Below are positions 1-5,616 of a DNA stretch of 5,616 bases, piece after piece. Each line of letters starts with the position of its first letter. Within the stretch, counting starts at the first letter, position 1. Source of the stretch: CAWUIH01 sp963922495 (GTDB taxonomy: Bacteria > Pseudomonadota > Gammaproteobacteria > Coxiellales > Coxiellaceae). The notes under the pieces are model-generated. The model made no database searches and was not told the DNA's origin. It was given only the letters and a program-made list of their open reading frames with translations. The position numbers were made by a program, and so were the translations under genes. The stretch lies in the NCBI GenBank assembly GCA_963922495.1, contig CAWUIH010000088.1:1-5616 (forward strand), given 5' to 3'.

Positions 1-2
1 AT

Positions 3-245
3 GATAAAAATAATTTTATCCCATGTAAGGGGGAGATTCTCGAGGGCTTACTTTCTTATCTCATGGCAGACCCGTTAAATACAAATTGCTCCAGACTTTC
101 AGAAATTTTGCCTAATACGTCATGTGATAGTGTGAATCGTTTTTTACTCAGAGAAAGTGTTACACCTTTTAACCTATGCTCAAAAATATCTGATCAAATT
201 AACAAACGTGGAGGCGTTGTTGCATTCGCGCCAGCGACTCATTAG
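3..245 (+). pseudogene. Insertion-sequence transposase remnant, N-terminal part only
   Basis: The frame is open from the window edge to a TAG at 243-245, and its first possible ATG is at 63. Its translation contains RLSEILPNTSCDSVNRFLL, then RESVTP and, further on, DQINKRGGVV. I read this as the N-terminal DNA-binding region of a DDE transposase of the IS4/IS701-like kind: a 'LSE.L..... DSVNRFLLRE..TP' helix region, then a 'GGV' strand that normally leads into the first catalytic Asp-Asp. Here the frame turns into AFAPATH and stops exactly where that Asp motif should come, so no catalytic residue remains. A full transposase of this kind is about 300 residues or more. The coding frame continues upstream of the ATG with plausible protein sequence, so the real start is probably left of the window. 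The family is recognised by eye only; that it is a broken gene is more certain than which IS family it belongs to. Confidence 0.45.
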
Positions 246-337
246 AGGCAGCCCATTGTATTTTCTCTCCATAGACCCGATGTCACGGTTCGTGTTATCA
301 GCCGCCAATTGTTCATATATACTGAGTCAACGTAAGC
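246..337. other. Short stretch with no recognisable gene
   Basis: This stretch follows the point where the transposase remnant breaks. Frames on both strands are short, lack a ribosome-binding site and resemble nothing I know. It is probably decayed DNA at an old insertion or deletion junction. Confidence 0.4.
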
Positions 338-356
338 GCTAAATCTTAAATTTAGC
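338..356. terminator. Possible weak terminator hairpin after the ParB-like gene
   Basis: GCTAAAT at 338-344 and ATTTAGC at 350-356 form a perfect 7-bp stem around the 5-base loop CTTAA. It abuts the TAA stop of the minus-strand gene ending at 357. The stem is AT-rich. On the minus strand no T-run follows; on the plus strand TTAATCTTGTTTATT follows. Placement right after a stop suggests a transcript end, but it does not meet the usual criteria for a strong intrinsic terminator. Confidence 0.25.
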
Positions 357-818
357 TTAATCTTGTTTATTGGTGGGCATAGTTTCTTCGATTTTTTCAT
401 TCCAATATTGAATGTAAGCTTCGTAAGCAGCTTTTGATGTCAGAAAAGTAACCTGATCTTTGGCTCGCACTTTGTATGCAGAAATTATGTCTATACCATC
501 TCGGTAAGCTTTTTCTAATCGATGATGACCATCAATAACGTTAAATCTATTAGGGGCTATTTCAGCCAAAAGAATCGGTTTTGTAATCATCGCCGTTTGA
601 ATTGTTGCTTCGTCTAGGTCGCTTGGAACAAATTGCCTAACACTTTTTACTGCTATTTTTTCTTCTTGAAAAACGTCTGGCTTGGATGCTATAAATTTCA
701 AAAGTTTTGTAATATTAAACACGAAAATTCCATTCGGATAAAACTCATCCCCTTCAAATACTGGAAATGGCTTAAAGTGCTTATCTGCTTTCAACCTTCT
801 TGGAGTCATCTGAATCAC
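357..818 (-). CDS. Small ParB/sulfiredoxin-fold protein
   Basis: This 153-residue protein carries one ParB N-terminal/sulfiredoxin-like fold. Its signature is NVIDGHHRLEKAYRDG at about residues 93-108, with DGHHR at 96-100 preceded by the strand KPILLAEI (80-87). In this fold the DGHHR-type loop binds nucleotide phosphates. No helix-turn-helix follows, so it is not a full chromosome-partition ParB, which is about 250-300 residues long. It has no signal peptide or membrane segment and is probably cytosolic. The family includes CTP-binding DNA proteins, nuclease-like proteins and free-serine kinases (SerK, SbnI); the sequence alone does not say which applies. The start is a GTG at 818; an ATG three codons in (809) is an equally good start, and neither has a clear Shine-Dalgarno sequence. 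The frame stays open only five codons upstream of the GTG. It lies 68 bases after the peptide synthetase, same strand, so it may be the last gene of that operon. Confidence 0.75.
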   Translation of the reverse strand: MIQMTPRRLKADKHFKPFPVFEGDEFYPNGIFVFNITKLLKFIASKPDVFQEEKIAVKSVRQFVPSDLDEATIQTAMITKPILLAEIAPNRFNVIDGHHRLEKAYRDGIDIISAYKVRAKDQVTFLTSKAAYEAYIQYWNEKIEETMPTNKQD

Positions 819-839
819 TTTTTCAAAATTTATCTATTT

Positions 840-864
840 GCTGTTAGGACAGCGAGTACACTCG
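840..864. repeat. Two back-to-back dyads upstream of the ParB-like gene
   Basis: GCTGT-TAGG-ACAGC (840-853) and CGAGT-AC-ACTCG (853-864) are adjacent 5-bp inverted repeats sharing one base. They lie in the 68-base gap between the synthetase stop and the ParB-like start, 22 bases upstream of the GTG. No T-run follows on either strand, so this is not a standard terminator. An operator or RNA processing site is possible; chance is also possible for arms this short. Confidence 0.25.
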
Positions 865-886
865 TAAATACGCAGGATTGCACCAA

Positions 887-3484
887 TCACCCATCAATTA
901 CGTTTGGTAACCCACTTTCTTTATGGCGTTGACTGTTGTTTTCAATGCCTATAGCGCGGTTGTTGTCCGACAGAAGATACCGCGCTATTTCAGCGGCACC
1001 GGGATTCAAAAACAGCGTTTCATGATCACCCTCAATACGGTGTACGCGAATATTTTTAGCATAAGAACCCCAATGATTGGTGGGATCATCGACCGATTGA
1101 AAAATGTCCAGGGTGGTGTTAGCTTTGAATAGCACTACTGGATACGGTATCGGATCCATTGCGTATGAGAAAAGCATTCTTAATCGTTTGCGTTGCACGT
1201 CAAACATATTGATCGTGCGATTGTTTAAGACATCATGACAATGAAACTTGGTTTTCCATTCCTGTTGTTGACGCAACATTGAGCGATTGAAATATTCTTG
1301 ATCCAACAAATGGTGAGGATAAATAGCCCAACCGTCAAAAATCAGGATCCTATCGATGTCATGCCCCTGCTTGTCCAGTATTCTTGCAATTTCAACCGCA
1401 ACCGTCGCCCCAAAAGAAGCACCACCAATTAGGTATGGACCCGAGGGCTTCACCGCTAAAATGCATTCGCTATAATATTCTGCCATGTCAACAATACTGT
1501 TGAGTCTGATGGTTGCATCATACATTTCGGGATCGCTGATCGCATAGAGTTGTATGGTTCTGTTTAATAGCTTAGCCAGTGGTAAAAACCAAAAACTTGT
1601 CCCGCCAATGGGATGAACAACAAAGATCGTTGTTGCTGCGCTTTCATTCAGGCCACTCATAAACGTTATGCGCATATTTTTTCTGTCTTTCACAATATAT
1701 TGTGCTTGTTGCCGGACGGTTCGGTATTTAATCAGCTCTTGAAAGTCCATTTTAACGTGAAATCGCTTTTCCATCTCTGCCGATAAGATACAACTATTGA
1801 TGGAATTGCCTCCCACGTCGTAGAAGTCAACGTCCAACTGGGTTAAACGAATATCCAATATGTGATTCCACAGAGAAAGAATTTTTCTTTCTGTTTCATT
1901 CATGCCACCATTTGTCGTTAAGTGACCTCTTGATCCCTCATCGATCCAGCGGGGTAGGACTATTTTTCCGTTACAGGATACATCAAAGTCTTTTACCACA
2001 AAAAAACGACTGGGTATCATGTCACTGGGGAAAAAACGCATTAAATGGTTTTTGATGGCATCGATACAAACCGACGCTTTTTTTTCAGGAATGAGATAAC
2101 AATGTAATGCATAATACTGATGATGGCTATTTCGGTGACGACGAAAGTGGCAATCGTAAATACCTGGAAGATGGGTTATCGTTTCTTTGAGCGCGTTCGT
2201 ATCGATGCGAACCCCATTAATTTTTACTTGAGTATCTTCGCGACCGCAATATTCCAAAAGACGATTCTCATTCCATCTGACCCAATCGCCTGTCTTATAT
2301 ATTCTTGTTTTATGATCAAAGGGCGATATCATAAACGATGGTTGGGTCTTTTCATCGTGATTGACGTACCCTTTGGATACGCCTTCCCCACCAACCCATA
2401 GTTCGCCAATTTCACCAATACCGCATAATTTTGATTGATCGTTGACAACATACAATGACGTATTAAATATCGGATAGCCGATGATATCCCGTGATAATGT
2501 GTTTTCTGTGTTTTCCACAACGTAAAAGGTCGAATCGATGGTGGCTTCAGCAGGACCGTACAAATTGACTAATTGGCAGTGTGGCATTTTTTCAAAAAAT
2601 AATTTTTTAGTGCACACGGACAAGCTGTCACCGCCCACGAATAAAACCCGGAGACTGTCTAATTGTTTGTGCGTTTTCTGAAGCAACAATTGATGCAGTA
2701 AAGAAGGAACCATTTGTAAGACAGTGACCGCCTGTGTGTCCACCTCATCCAAGATACGGTGACTGAGCAACCCTCGACGGTTATCAGAAATAATCAGCGT
2801 CCCTCCGACATAAAAAGCAATCAATAACTCCCATATCGAGGGGTCAAAACTGAGAGGGGTTTTAAGCAAAAAGCGATCGTTCTGGCACAAATTAAATTCT
2901 TTACGAAGCCAAAGCATATGATTGTTTACGGAGCGATGAGATACGGCGATCCCTTTGGGATGTCCCGTACTACCTGAGGTATAAATAATATAGGCAAGCT
3001 GCTCGCCAGATACGGCAGGAAATTCTCTGAAAGAATCATCCGGCGTGTCGATGTGATGTGAGCAGATCTCCTGAATTTGCACGGGTACGGTATTCGCATT
3101 CAGCTTGAGTGTGCATTGTTCATCATCGTGGATAAAAAGATGCGGCAGACAGTCTTGAGCGATGTATTGCACTCGCTCACGCGGATAAGATTTCTCGATC
3201 GGCACGTAGCAAGCACCCACAAACAGTATAGCAAGTGCCACCATAACGGTTTCTTGCGATTGCATACTGTACAGTGCCACGCGATCCCCGTCAGTCACTC
3301 CTTTTCTCTTCAGTTGATCCGCGACACCACGAATCCGACGAAAAAGATCACGATACGTGATGTGTGTGTCTTTATAACAAAGCGCTATAGCTTGACCATT
3401 CTCTTTAAAGGTGTGTTTGATGACGTCACCAACGGACGCTGTTCTATCGTATGCGTATTTTTTTCCCTTCACGATATAACACAT
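887..3484 (-). CDS. Single-module nonribosomal peptide synthetase (A-T-TE), glutamine-like code
   Basis: This 865-residue enzyme would load an amino acid as its adenylate, tether it to phosphopantetheine and release it, all in the cytosol. The adenylation domain (about 15-515) shows A3 YTSGSTGHPKG (168-178), A4 FDPSIWE (213-219), A5 NLYGPAE (307-313), A6 GELWVGGEG (360-368), A7 YKTGD (396-400), A8 GREDTQVKINGVRID (414-428) and A10 NGK with Lys507. The carrier domain (about 530-600) has DVGGNS with Ser561 as the pantetheine site. The type I thioesterase (about 617-840) has GASFG with Ser690, probable Asp717 and His821 in GDH. There is no condensation domain, and no oxidase inserted after A8. 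Specificity positions, aligned by eye to GrsA, are D214 P215 W218 Q257 F282 G284 L308 I316 D317 K507. Asp214 indicates an alpha-amino acid; the set differs from the glutamine code DAWQFGLIDK, as I recall it, only by Pro for Ala. The ATG at 3484 has only a weak upstream AAGAGA. A phosphopantetheinyl transferase must be elsewhere in the genome. Confidence 0.93.
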   Translation of the reverse strand: MCYIVKGKKYAYDRTASVGDVIKHTFKENGQAIALCYKDTHITYRDLFRRIRGVADQLKRKGVTDGDRVALYSMQSQETVMVALAILFVGACYVPIEKSYPRERVQYIAQDCLPHLFIHDDEQCTLKLNANTVPVQIQEICSHHIDTPDDSFREFPAVSGEQLAYIIYTSGSTGHPKGIAVSHRSVNNHMLWLRKEFNLCQNDRFLLKTPLSFDPSIWELLIAFYVGGTLIISDNRRGLLSHRILDEVDTQAVTVLQMVPSLLHQLLLQKTHKQLDSLRVLFVGGDSLSVCTKKLFFEKMPHCQLVNLYGPAEATIDSTFYVVENTENTLSRDIIGYPIFNTSLYVVNDQSKLCGIGEIGELWVGGEGVSKGYVNHDEKTQPSFMISPFDHKTRIYKTGDWVRWNENRLLEYCGREDTQVKINGVRIDTNALKETITHLPGIYDCHFRRHRNSHHQYYALHCYLIPEKKASVCIDAIKNHLMRFFPSDMIPSRFFVVKDFDVSCNGKIVLPRWIDEGSRGHLTTNGGMNETERKILSLWNHILDIRLTQLDVDFYDVGGNSINSCILSAEMEKRFHVKMDFQELIKYRTVRQQAQYIVKDRKNMRITFMSGLNESAATTIFVVHPIGGTSFWFLPLAKLLNRTIQLYAISDPEMYDATIRLNSIVDMAEYYSECILAVKPSGPYLIGGASFGATVAVEIARILDKQGHDIDRILIFDGWAIYPHHLLDQEYFNRSMLRQQQEWKTKFHCHDVLNNRTINMFDVQRKRLRMLFSYAMDPIPYPVVLFKANTTLDIFQSVDDPTNHWGSYAKNIRVHRIEGDHETLFLNPGAAEIARYLLSDNNRAIGIENNSQRHKESGLPNVIDG

Positions 3485-3500
3485 GGTCTGAATGTCTCTT

Positions 3501-3531
3501 GTTATACAGTTTAATAATTACCCAATTTCAA
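3501..3531 (-). promoter_or_regulatory. Weak candidate internal promoter before the synthetase gene
   Basis: On the minus strand TTGAAA (3531-3526) and TATAAC (3506-3501, preceded by TG) match 5 of 6 bases each to the sigma-70 boxes. The spacer is 19 bases, longer than the optimal 17, and the -35 box lies inside the last codons of the acetyltransferase gene. It could allow the synthetase to be transcribed separately, but a chance match is quite possible in AT-rich DNA. Confidence 0.2.
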
Positions 3532-4372
3532 GGGAGGCTAATCCATAACAGTGTTTACGGTGCGGTATCGGTACACCTTTATACATTTCAAACGTGTCTC
3601 CAGCGCTGTCGTGTGTCAATTTAAAATAGTCAGCAAACGGTTTTAAAAAAGGATTTTCGTACGGTATGTCAAAAGTGACTTGAACCCCTTCTGGGACCTT
3701 GTTGAGAAGCGCGCGGGTGAGTGATAGCGCGGTTTCGAACCGGCGACAATAAAGCGGGCCTATTCTAAATCCGGTTAAGCACTCACGAATAACCCCATAC
3801 CCATTGAGAGTATGATCTCGAAGATCTCTATCAACCACTAAAAAACTGTTAGGCTGCAGAACCAACGCACCCAGCAATTTTTCGCGGTTTGCGCCCCAGA
3901 GACGGCTGTCAAACGCCATGACTTTTTTATTCATGTGATCGAAAAACGCAACGGTTTTATTCGTTACCGCTCGATGCGCCGGATTTTTTAATACCCAATG
4001 GGAGTTGGCTCCCGTGAGAGCAAAACCACAAAAAATATAGCGTTTTAATTCTTTGGGTACCGCGTACAATCCAATAGAAGGCACGTCAGCTAATATTTCG
4101 AGGCCTTTGCGCATCAAAGCAGTGCCTCGCCCCTCTCGGCGATGCGCACGTGAAACCATAAATAATCCGATAAAGGCGAAGTGTGGAGCGTATCGAACAA
4201 TGACCAGCGAACCCACGCGCTTTTTATCATCCGACAAAATGAAAAGCGATTGCGTGTTGAGGGCACCGATCGCACCGGCATCATATCTGCCGGGATTCCA
4301 ATTTTCCTCTTCAGCCCACTTCATGGCGGTTTCGAGTTCACCTGAATTGACAACCTCTATCGTGTATTTCAT
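3518..4372 (-). CDS. Two-domain GNAT acetyltransferase with YitH/HolE-type C-terminal domain
   Basis: This 284-residue protein would transfer an acetyl or other acyl group from CoA to an amine. The N-terminal GNAT domain (about 1-130) has a conserved-looking NWNPGRYDAG (24-33), a core strand FIGLFMVS (67-74) and the acetyl-CoA pyrophosphate loop RREGRGTAL (78-86, pattern RxxGxG). The C-terminal half (about 140-265) matches the second GNAT-like domain called Acetyltransf_18, with LNGYGVIRECLTGFRIGPLY (189-208). This two-domain layout and length are typical of that family, whose substrates are mostly unknown. The ATG at 4372 has no strong Shine-Dalgarno sequence (AATAAG lies just upstream). It ends 33 bases before the peptide synthetase on the same strand and is first in the apparent operon, so an amine made by the synthetase is a reasonable candidate substrate; that link is inferred. 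It could also be an unrelated housekeeping or resistance-type acetyltransferase. Confidence 0.88.
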   Translation of the reverse strand: MKYTIEVVNSGELETAMKWAEEENWNPGRYDAGAIGALNTQSLFILSDDKKRVGSLVIVRYAPHFAFIGLFMVSRAHRREGRGTALMRKGLEILADVPSIGLYAVPKELKRYIFCGFALTGANSHWVLKNPAHRAVTNKTVAFFDHMNKKVMAFDSRLWGANREKLLGALVLQPNSFLVVDRDLRDHTLNGYGVIRECLTGFRIGPLYCRRFETALSLTRALLNKVPEGVQVTFDIPYENPFLKPFADYFKLTHDSAGDTFEMYKGVPIPHRKHCYGLASLEIG

Positions 4373-4501
4373 AACTTATTGTATTATTATGTATTTTTAG
4401 AAAGAAAGCACATCACACTCCATTATGTCAAAAAATATTGGGGCGTGGGTTGATTAGGGCACCGGTTTTATTATTTAATGTTTACTTAATTAAAATCAAT
4501 A

Positions 4502-4529
4502 TTGTACAAATTGTATTCAATACTGATCA
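4502..4529. promoter_or_regulatory. Cluster of three palindromes, possible operator
   Basis: TTGTACAA (4502-4509) is a perfect palindrome, GTATT-C-AATAC (4513-4523) is a perfect hyphenated dyad, and TGATCA (4524-4529) is a perfect palindrome. They sit almost end to end upstream of the sensor kinase and overlap a weak candidate -10 box. Closely packed dyads in a divergent intergenic region are typical of repressor or activator sites. AT-rich DNA also produces short palindromes by chance. Confidence 0.25.
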
Positions 4530-4574
4530 AAAAAGGGACATATTAACCCGTCATGTTACGGTTTGTTCCCTTTT
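4529..4574. repeat. Long imperfect inverted repeat in the kinase leader
   Basis: AAAAGGGACA (4531-4540) pairs with TGTTCCCTTTT (4564-4574), with one bulged T. Inside it, AACCCGT (4545-4551) pairs with ACGGTT (4558-4563), with one bulged C, around the 6-base loop CATGTT. Four unpaired bases (TATT) separate the two stems on the left side only. With flanking A and T runs it resembles a bidirectional terminator stem, yet it lies between divergent genes, about 67 bases before the kinase ATG, where a terminator is not expected. A leader attenuator, a protein-binding site or a relic of a mobile-element end are alternatives. Confidence 0.5.
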
Positions 4575-4588
4575 CCACCTCAATTTAC

Positions 4589-4599
4589 GGGAGTTTCCC
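4589..4599. repeat. Short hairpin GGGA-GTT-TCCC before the kinase
   Basis: GGGA (4589-4592) and TCCC (4596-4599) form a small stem around GTT. The right arm, extended to TCCCTT (4596-4601), is also complementary to AAGGGA (4533-4538) in the left arm of the larger upstream repeat, so the two structures could compete. The stem is only four base pairs and may be chance. Confidence 0.25.
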
Positions 4600-4640
4600 T
4601 TAAAAAAATGGGGTAACGATCGGTTGTTGAAATTTTACCT

Positions 4641-5616
4641 ATGGAGATTGATTCATTGAAAAAACATGATTTAAAAAAACTTTATACGGTACTACCCAAC
4701 GATCCTGACAACCCAGACGGTGTCCGAAAATATTTTCAACGTATTATCGAATCCTTACCCAACAACGTATATTGGTTGAATCGACAATGCATGACCATGG
4801 GTTGTAATCGTAATACACTTAAGCTGGTGGGTTTAGAGCGTTTGGAAGATTTCATTGGAATCAATTACGAAGAAATGGCACAACTCGCTCATTGGACAAA
4901 AGGGCAAGCCGAATCGTTTAAACGCGATGATATGGAGGTAATGGAAACGGGCATTGCCAAAGTGAATGTGGAGGAACCGCCGCTGTTTTCAGAAGACGGT
5001 GAACCCATTTACTACATGTCCACTCGTGTGCCGCTATTCGATGAAAATGGCACCGTGATTGGCGTAGTGGGTATTTCAGTCGACATCACCGAAAAGAAAA
5101 ACGCTGAACTCGCATTAATCAAAGCCAATAAAAAAGCCGAAGCGGCCAGTCGTGCCAAATCGGAATTCATTGCGAATATGTCGCATGATATTCGTACACC
5201 CATCACGGGTATTCTGGGTGTCATGCAAAAATTCATATACGACGTTGAGAGCGTTGAATCGGAGTTTAATAAAAATCCCTCTTTTACTGAACTCAAAAAG
5301 CTTTTTAAGGAGACCCTTTGCGAAGTGCAACACGATGCCACTTTAGGATTATCGGCCACACAGCAACTGTTGCAATTATTGAATGAAATTCTGGAAGTGG
5401 TGCAAATCGAATCCGGTAAAGTGAACGTCAAACCCGAAGCCTTCGATATTCGTGCCTTGGTGCAGCAAAATATCGAGTTGCTGCAACCCGTCGCCACGCA
5501 GCAGGGATTGGCATTGCATGCGGAGATCGGGAAGACGGTGCCGCAGTATGTGCGCGGACTACGCCGTTATCTCAACCGTTCATTACTCAATCTCATCAGC
5601 AATGCGCTTAAATTTA
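4641..5616 (+). CDS. PAS-domain sensor histidine kinase, 3' end outside the window
   Basis: The 325 visible residues form a two-component sensor kinase. It would autophosphorylate on histidine in response to a PAS-sensed signal and pass the phosphate to a response regulator. A PAS domain (about 30-150) ends in the PAC-like DENGTVIGVVGISVDITEKK (134-153). A helical linker leads to the H-box SEFIANMSHDIRTPITGI (174-191), with phospho-acceptor His182. The dimerisation helices follow (to about 270), then the start of the ATPase domain, with the N-box NLISNALKF at the right edge. No membrane segment or signal peptide precedes the PAS domain, so this part looks cytosolic. The PAS sequence (SLPNNVYWLN, VNVEEPPLF) is of a type I associate with Legionella and Coxiella relatives. 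Start: ATG 4641 has no Shine-Dalgarno sequence, whereas TTG at 4656 has GGAG nine bases upstream (4643-4646) and may be the real start. It is divergent from the synthetase cluster. A receiver domain may follow beyond the window. Confidence 0.93.
   Translation, partial: MEIDSLKKHDLKKLYTVLPNDPDNPDGVRKYFQRIIESLPNNVYWLNRQCMTMGCNRNTLKLVGLERLEDFIGINYEEMAQLAHWTKGQAESFKRDDMEVMETGIAKVNVEEPPLFSEDGEPIYYMSTRVPLFDENGTVIGVVGISVDITEKKNAELALIKANKKAEAASRAKSEFIANMSHDIRTPITGILGVMQKFIYDVESVESEFNKNPSFTELKKLFKETLCEVQHDATLGLSATQQLLQLLNEILEVVQIESGKVNVKPEAFDIRALVQQNIELLQPVATQQGLALHAEIGKTVPQYVRGLRRYLNRSLLNLISNALKF

Larger units (their letters stand above)
4373..4640. other. AT-rich divergent intergenic region
   Basis: This 268-base region separates the minus-strand acetyltransferase from the plus-strand sensor kinase and must hold promoters for both. 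For the acetyltransferase, a perfect TTGACA lies on the minus strand at 4431-4426, but no good -10 box follows at 16-18 bases. For the kinase, TTTACT (4481-4486) and TACAAA (4505-4510), 18 bases apart, are a weak sigma-70 candidate. The region also has a palindrome cluster (4502-4529), a long imperfect inverted repeat (4529-4574) and a short hairpin (4589-4599). An open frame from a TTG at 4438 to 4659 (73 codons) has no ribosome-binding site or recognisable content and overlaps the kinase start; I do not consider it a gene. Confidence 0.6.

Noticed and set aside
185..326. Open minus-strand frame with an ATG at 272
   Set aside because: From its ATG it would be only 29 residues, with no ribosome-binding site and no similarity I recognise.
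157..342. 61-codon plus-strand frame overlapping the transposase remnant
   Set aside because: I tested whether it continues the transposase after a frameshift; the residues after base 230 do not look like the catalytic region, and no ribosome-binding site is present.
887..3484. Indigoidine synthetase as the identity of the peptide synthetase
   Set aside because: Indigoidine synthetases carry a flavin oxidase inserted in the adenylation domain and are about 1,300 residues long; here the sequence passes from A8 to A10 without an insertion and totals 865 residues.
3077..3514. 145-codon plus-strand frame opposite the start of the peptide synthetase
   Set aside because: It overlaps the adenylation domain, whose motifs are unambiguous on the minus strand, and it shows no domain features.
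4426..4431. Perfect TTGACA on the minus strand upstream of the acetyltransferase
   Set aside because: The sequence 16-18 bases downstream (around CTTTCT) is not a -10 box, so it is noted in the intergenic entry but not called a promoter.
4438..4659. 73-codon plus-strand frame in the intergenic region
   Set aside because: It has a TTG start without a Shine-Dalgarno sequence and no recognisable content, contains the inverted repeats and runs into the kinase start.
5012..5497. 161-codon minus-strand frame inside the sensor kinase
   Set aside because: It lies antisense to a clear PAS and H-box coding frame, is rich in Ser/Cys in the way antisense frames are, and matches no family I know.

Overview
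The window most resembles the accessory genome of a gamma-proteobacterium of the Legionella/Coxiella group (Legionellales). This rests on moderate-to-low GC, the strong similarity I recognise between the PAS sensor kinase at the right end and a kinase family common in that order, and a decayed insertion-sequence remnant at the left end. No rRNA, tRNA or marker gene is present, so the taxonomic call is an inference.

Layout from left to right: (1) Bases 1-245 carry an open plus-strand frame that reads like the N-terminal part of an insertion-sequence transposase. It enters from the window edge and is lost just before the catalytic domain would begin. (2) Bases 246-356 hold no recognisable gene and end in a small AT-rich hairpin. 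(3) Three minus-strand genes follow, transcribed right to left: a two-domain GNAT acetyltransferase (4372-3518), a single-module nonribosomal peptide synthetase with domains adenylation, carrier and thioesterase (3484-887), and a small ParB/sulfiredoxin-fold protein (818-357). Gaps are 33 and 68 bases, so they could form one operon. (4) Bases 4373-4640 are an AT-rich divergent intergenic region with palindromes and a long imperfect inverted repeat. (5) A plus-strand PAS-domain sensor histidine kinase starts at 4641 (or at a TTG at 4656) and runs off the right edge.

The main interest is the three-gene cluster. The synthetase lacks a condensation domain and an oxidase insertion, but has every core adenylation motif, the carrier serine and the thioesterase triad. 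Its specificity residues read D-P-W-Q-F-G-L-I-D-K, one change from a glutamine-type code. A stand-alone glutamine-loading A-T-TE enzyme would be expected to cyclise glutamine to 3-aminopiperidine-2,6-dione (an aminoglutarimide) instead of the blue pigment indigoidine, and the neighbouring GNAT could acylate the free amine. The ParB-fold protein could be a DNA-binding or regulatory protein, or a small-molecule kinase like the serine kinases of this fold. The pathway is a hypothesis from domain order and motifs. The divergent sensor kinase may or may not be linked to it.
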